DNA of 5,329 nucleotides from NCBI GenBank assembly GCA_030607765.1, contig JAUWJJ010000102.1:1-5329 (forward strand), in the 5' to 3' direction. This stretch comes from Candidatus Aerophobota bacterium (lineage in GTDB: Bacteria > Aerophobota > Aerophobia > Aerophobales > B3-G15). The stretch's first letter is position 1, and every line of letters starts with the position of its first letter. Of this stretch, positions 4,851 to 5,329 are shown one piece after another. A program made the translations under genes and the position numbers. The notes below the pieces were generated by a model. That model searched no databases and was not told the DNA's origin. It worked only from the letters and a program-made list of their open reading frames with translations.

Positions 4851-5329
4851 ATGAAAAAAACATGTATGTTAATTTTAGTAGTATCGCTTTGTTCTTGCTT
4901 TGCTGCAAGGGTAGATATTAATAAACATCCTGATTACAATTTTAAGCCCACAAGTCCTAAAGACATCACAGTATACAATGGATTTTTGCCAAAAAGGGAT
5001 TTCATAATTATTGCACAAATTCTTATCACTCAGACACCGCTTACAGATATGAATATGTCAACAGAGAAGGTCAATAATATTGCTGCTTCGATAGGAGGAA
5101 ATGCCATACTTATCAGCCACGACCAGATCCAGTGGTATCGATATAATGAAGCAGTTACGACTGGCTATGCAAGTATTTATGACTATGGATATGGCTATTA
5201 CGGAGCTAACTGGCAAGAGGAAACAACATATTATCAAAGAAGTTTGCCAGTAGCAAGATATTACTATGGATATATACTAAGGTGGAAGGATTATATAGAC
5301 CCGCAGGATTATTATTCTAAAGGCTATCG
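4851..5329 (+). CDS. Probable lipoprotein with Tyr-rich C-terminal half, RcsF/YbjQ/DUF4156-like core, 3'-truncated by window edge
   Basis: ATG 4851 follows a strong ribosome binding site (GGGAGGGGG, 4837-4845) and the promoter at 4793-4821. The frame stays open to the window end: 159 complete codons plus two bases. The N-terminus MKKTCMLILVVSLCSC is a short hydrophobic signal ending in a lipobox-like L-C-S-C, with C16 as the likely lipidated residue. The Cys at the -2 position is unusual, so a plain signal peptide ending near FAA is possible. Residues 38-90 (DITVYNGFLPKRDFIIIAQI, then STEKVNNIAASIGGNAILIS) have the strand-strand-helix-strand layout 'V.V....P...Y..IA.I ... A...GGNAI' seen in small RcsF/YbjQ/DUF4156-type envelope proteins. 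That assignment is tentative. Residues 106-159 are strikingly rich in Tyr and aromatics (YDYGYGYYG, RYYYGY). The function is unknown and the C-terminus is not visible. Confidence 0.75.
   Translation, partial: MKKTCMLILVVSLCSCFAARVDINKHPDYNFKPTSPKDITVYNGFLPKRDFIIIAQILITQTPLTDMNMSTEKVNNIAASIGGNAILISHDQIQWYRYNEAVTTGYASIYDYGYGYYGANWQEETTYYQRSLPVARYYYGYILRWKDYIDPQDYYSKGY

Noticed and set aside
4646..4921. Small overlapping frames on both strands before and into the lipoprotein gene
   Set aside because: They lack ribosome binding sites and family resemblance. The lipoprotein frame from 4851 has promoter, ribosome binding site and signal sequence and explains the region better.

Overview
The window is an A+T-rich stretch of bacterial DNA. 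All convincing genes are on the + strand, and all of them encode exported or surface proteins. Signal peptides, a small outer-membrane-type beta-barrel and a likely lipoprotein point to a diderm (Gram-negative-type) bacterium. The combination of a C10 protease with BACON and FnIII-like tail domains, divergent InlB-type repeats, and TPR-tail sequences of the '[20 protein letters not shown]' type recalls Candidatus Aminicenantes or related environmental lineages. That assignment rests on memory of family style and was not searched.

Layout. Positions 1-1382 hold the 3' part of a large secreted protein: a divergent InlB-like repeat followed by a complete seven-bladed Asp-box (BNR) beta-propeller. 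Its start lies outside the window. Immediately after its stop codon, in another frame, is a short orphan coding remnant (to 1498), then hairpins (1505-1558) and about 300 bases with no gene I can support. A good sigma70-type promoter (TTGACT-17-TATAAA, 1862-1890) then drives a secreted streptopain-type (peptidase C10) cysteine protease (1922-3820). It has a signal peptide, Spi-like prodomain, duplicated linker, catalytic domain with all key residues, BACON domain and FnIII-like domain. The FnIII domain is cut short by a stop, but its missing last strands can be read in the same frame through two nonsense codons up to 3883. That position abuts the ribosome binding site of the next gene, a 181-residue beta-barrel protein (3895-4440), so the two look like an operon. 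Just after the barrel gene comes a second orphan remnant (4447-4539), clearly the last 30 codons of a TPR-type protein, followed by a strong hairpin (4547-4570). It shares a 43-base near-repeat with the first remnant. A second promoter of the same design (TTGACT-17-TATAAG, 4793-4821) precedes a probable lipoprotein with a tyrosine-rich tail (4851 to the window end, incomplete).

How the parts relate. The protease and barrel genes probably share a transcript. The propeller protein and lipoprotein are separate units with the same cell-surface theme. I see no RNA gene, CRISPR array, intact transposase or defence system. The most unusual points are the double-nonsense tail of the protease and the recurrence of the same 'orphan TPR tail plus hairpin' unit directly behind two unrelated genes.
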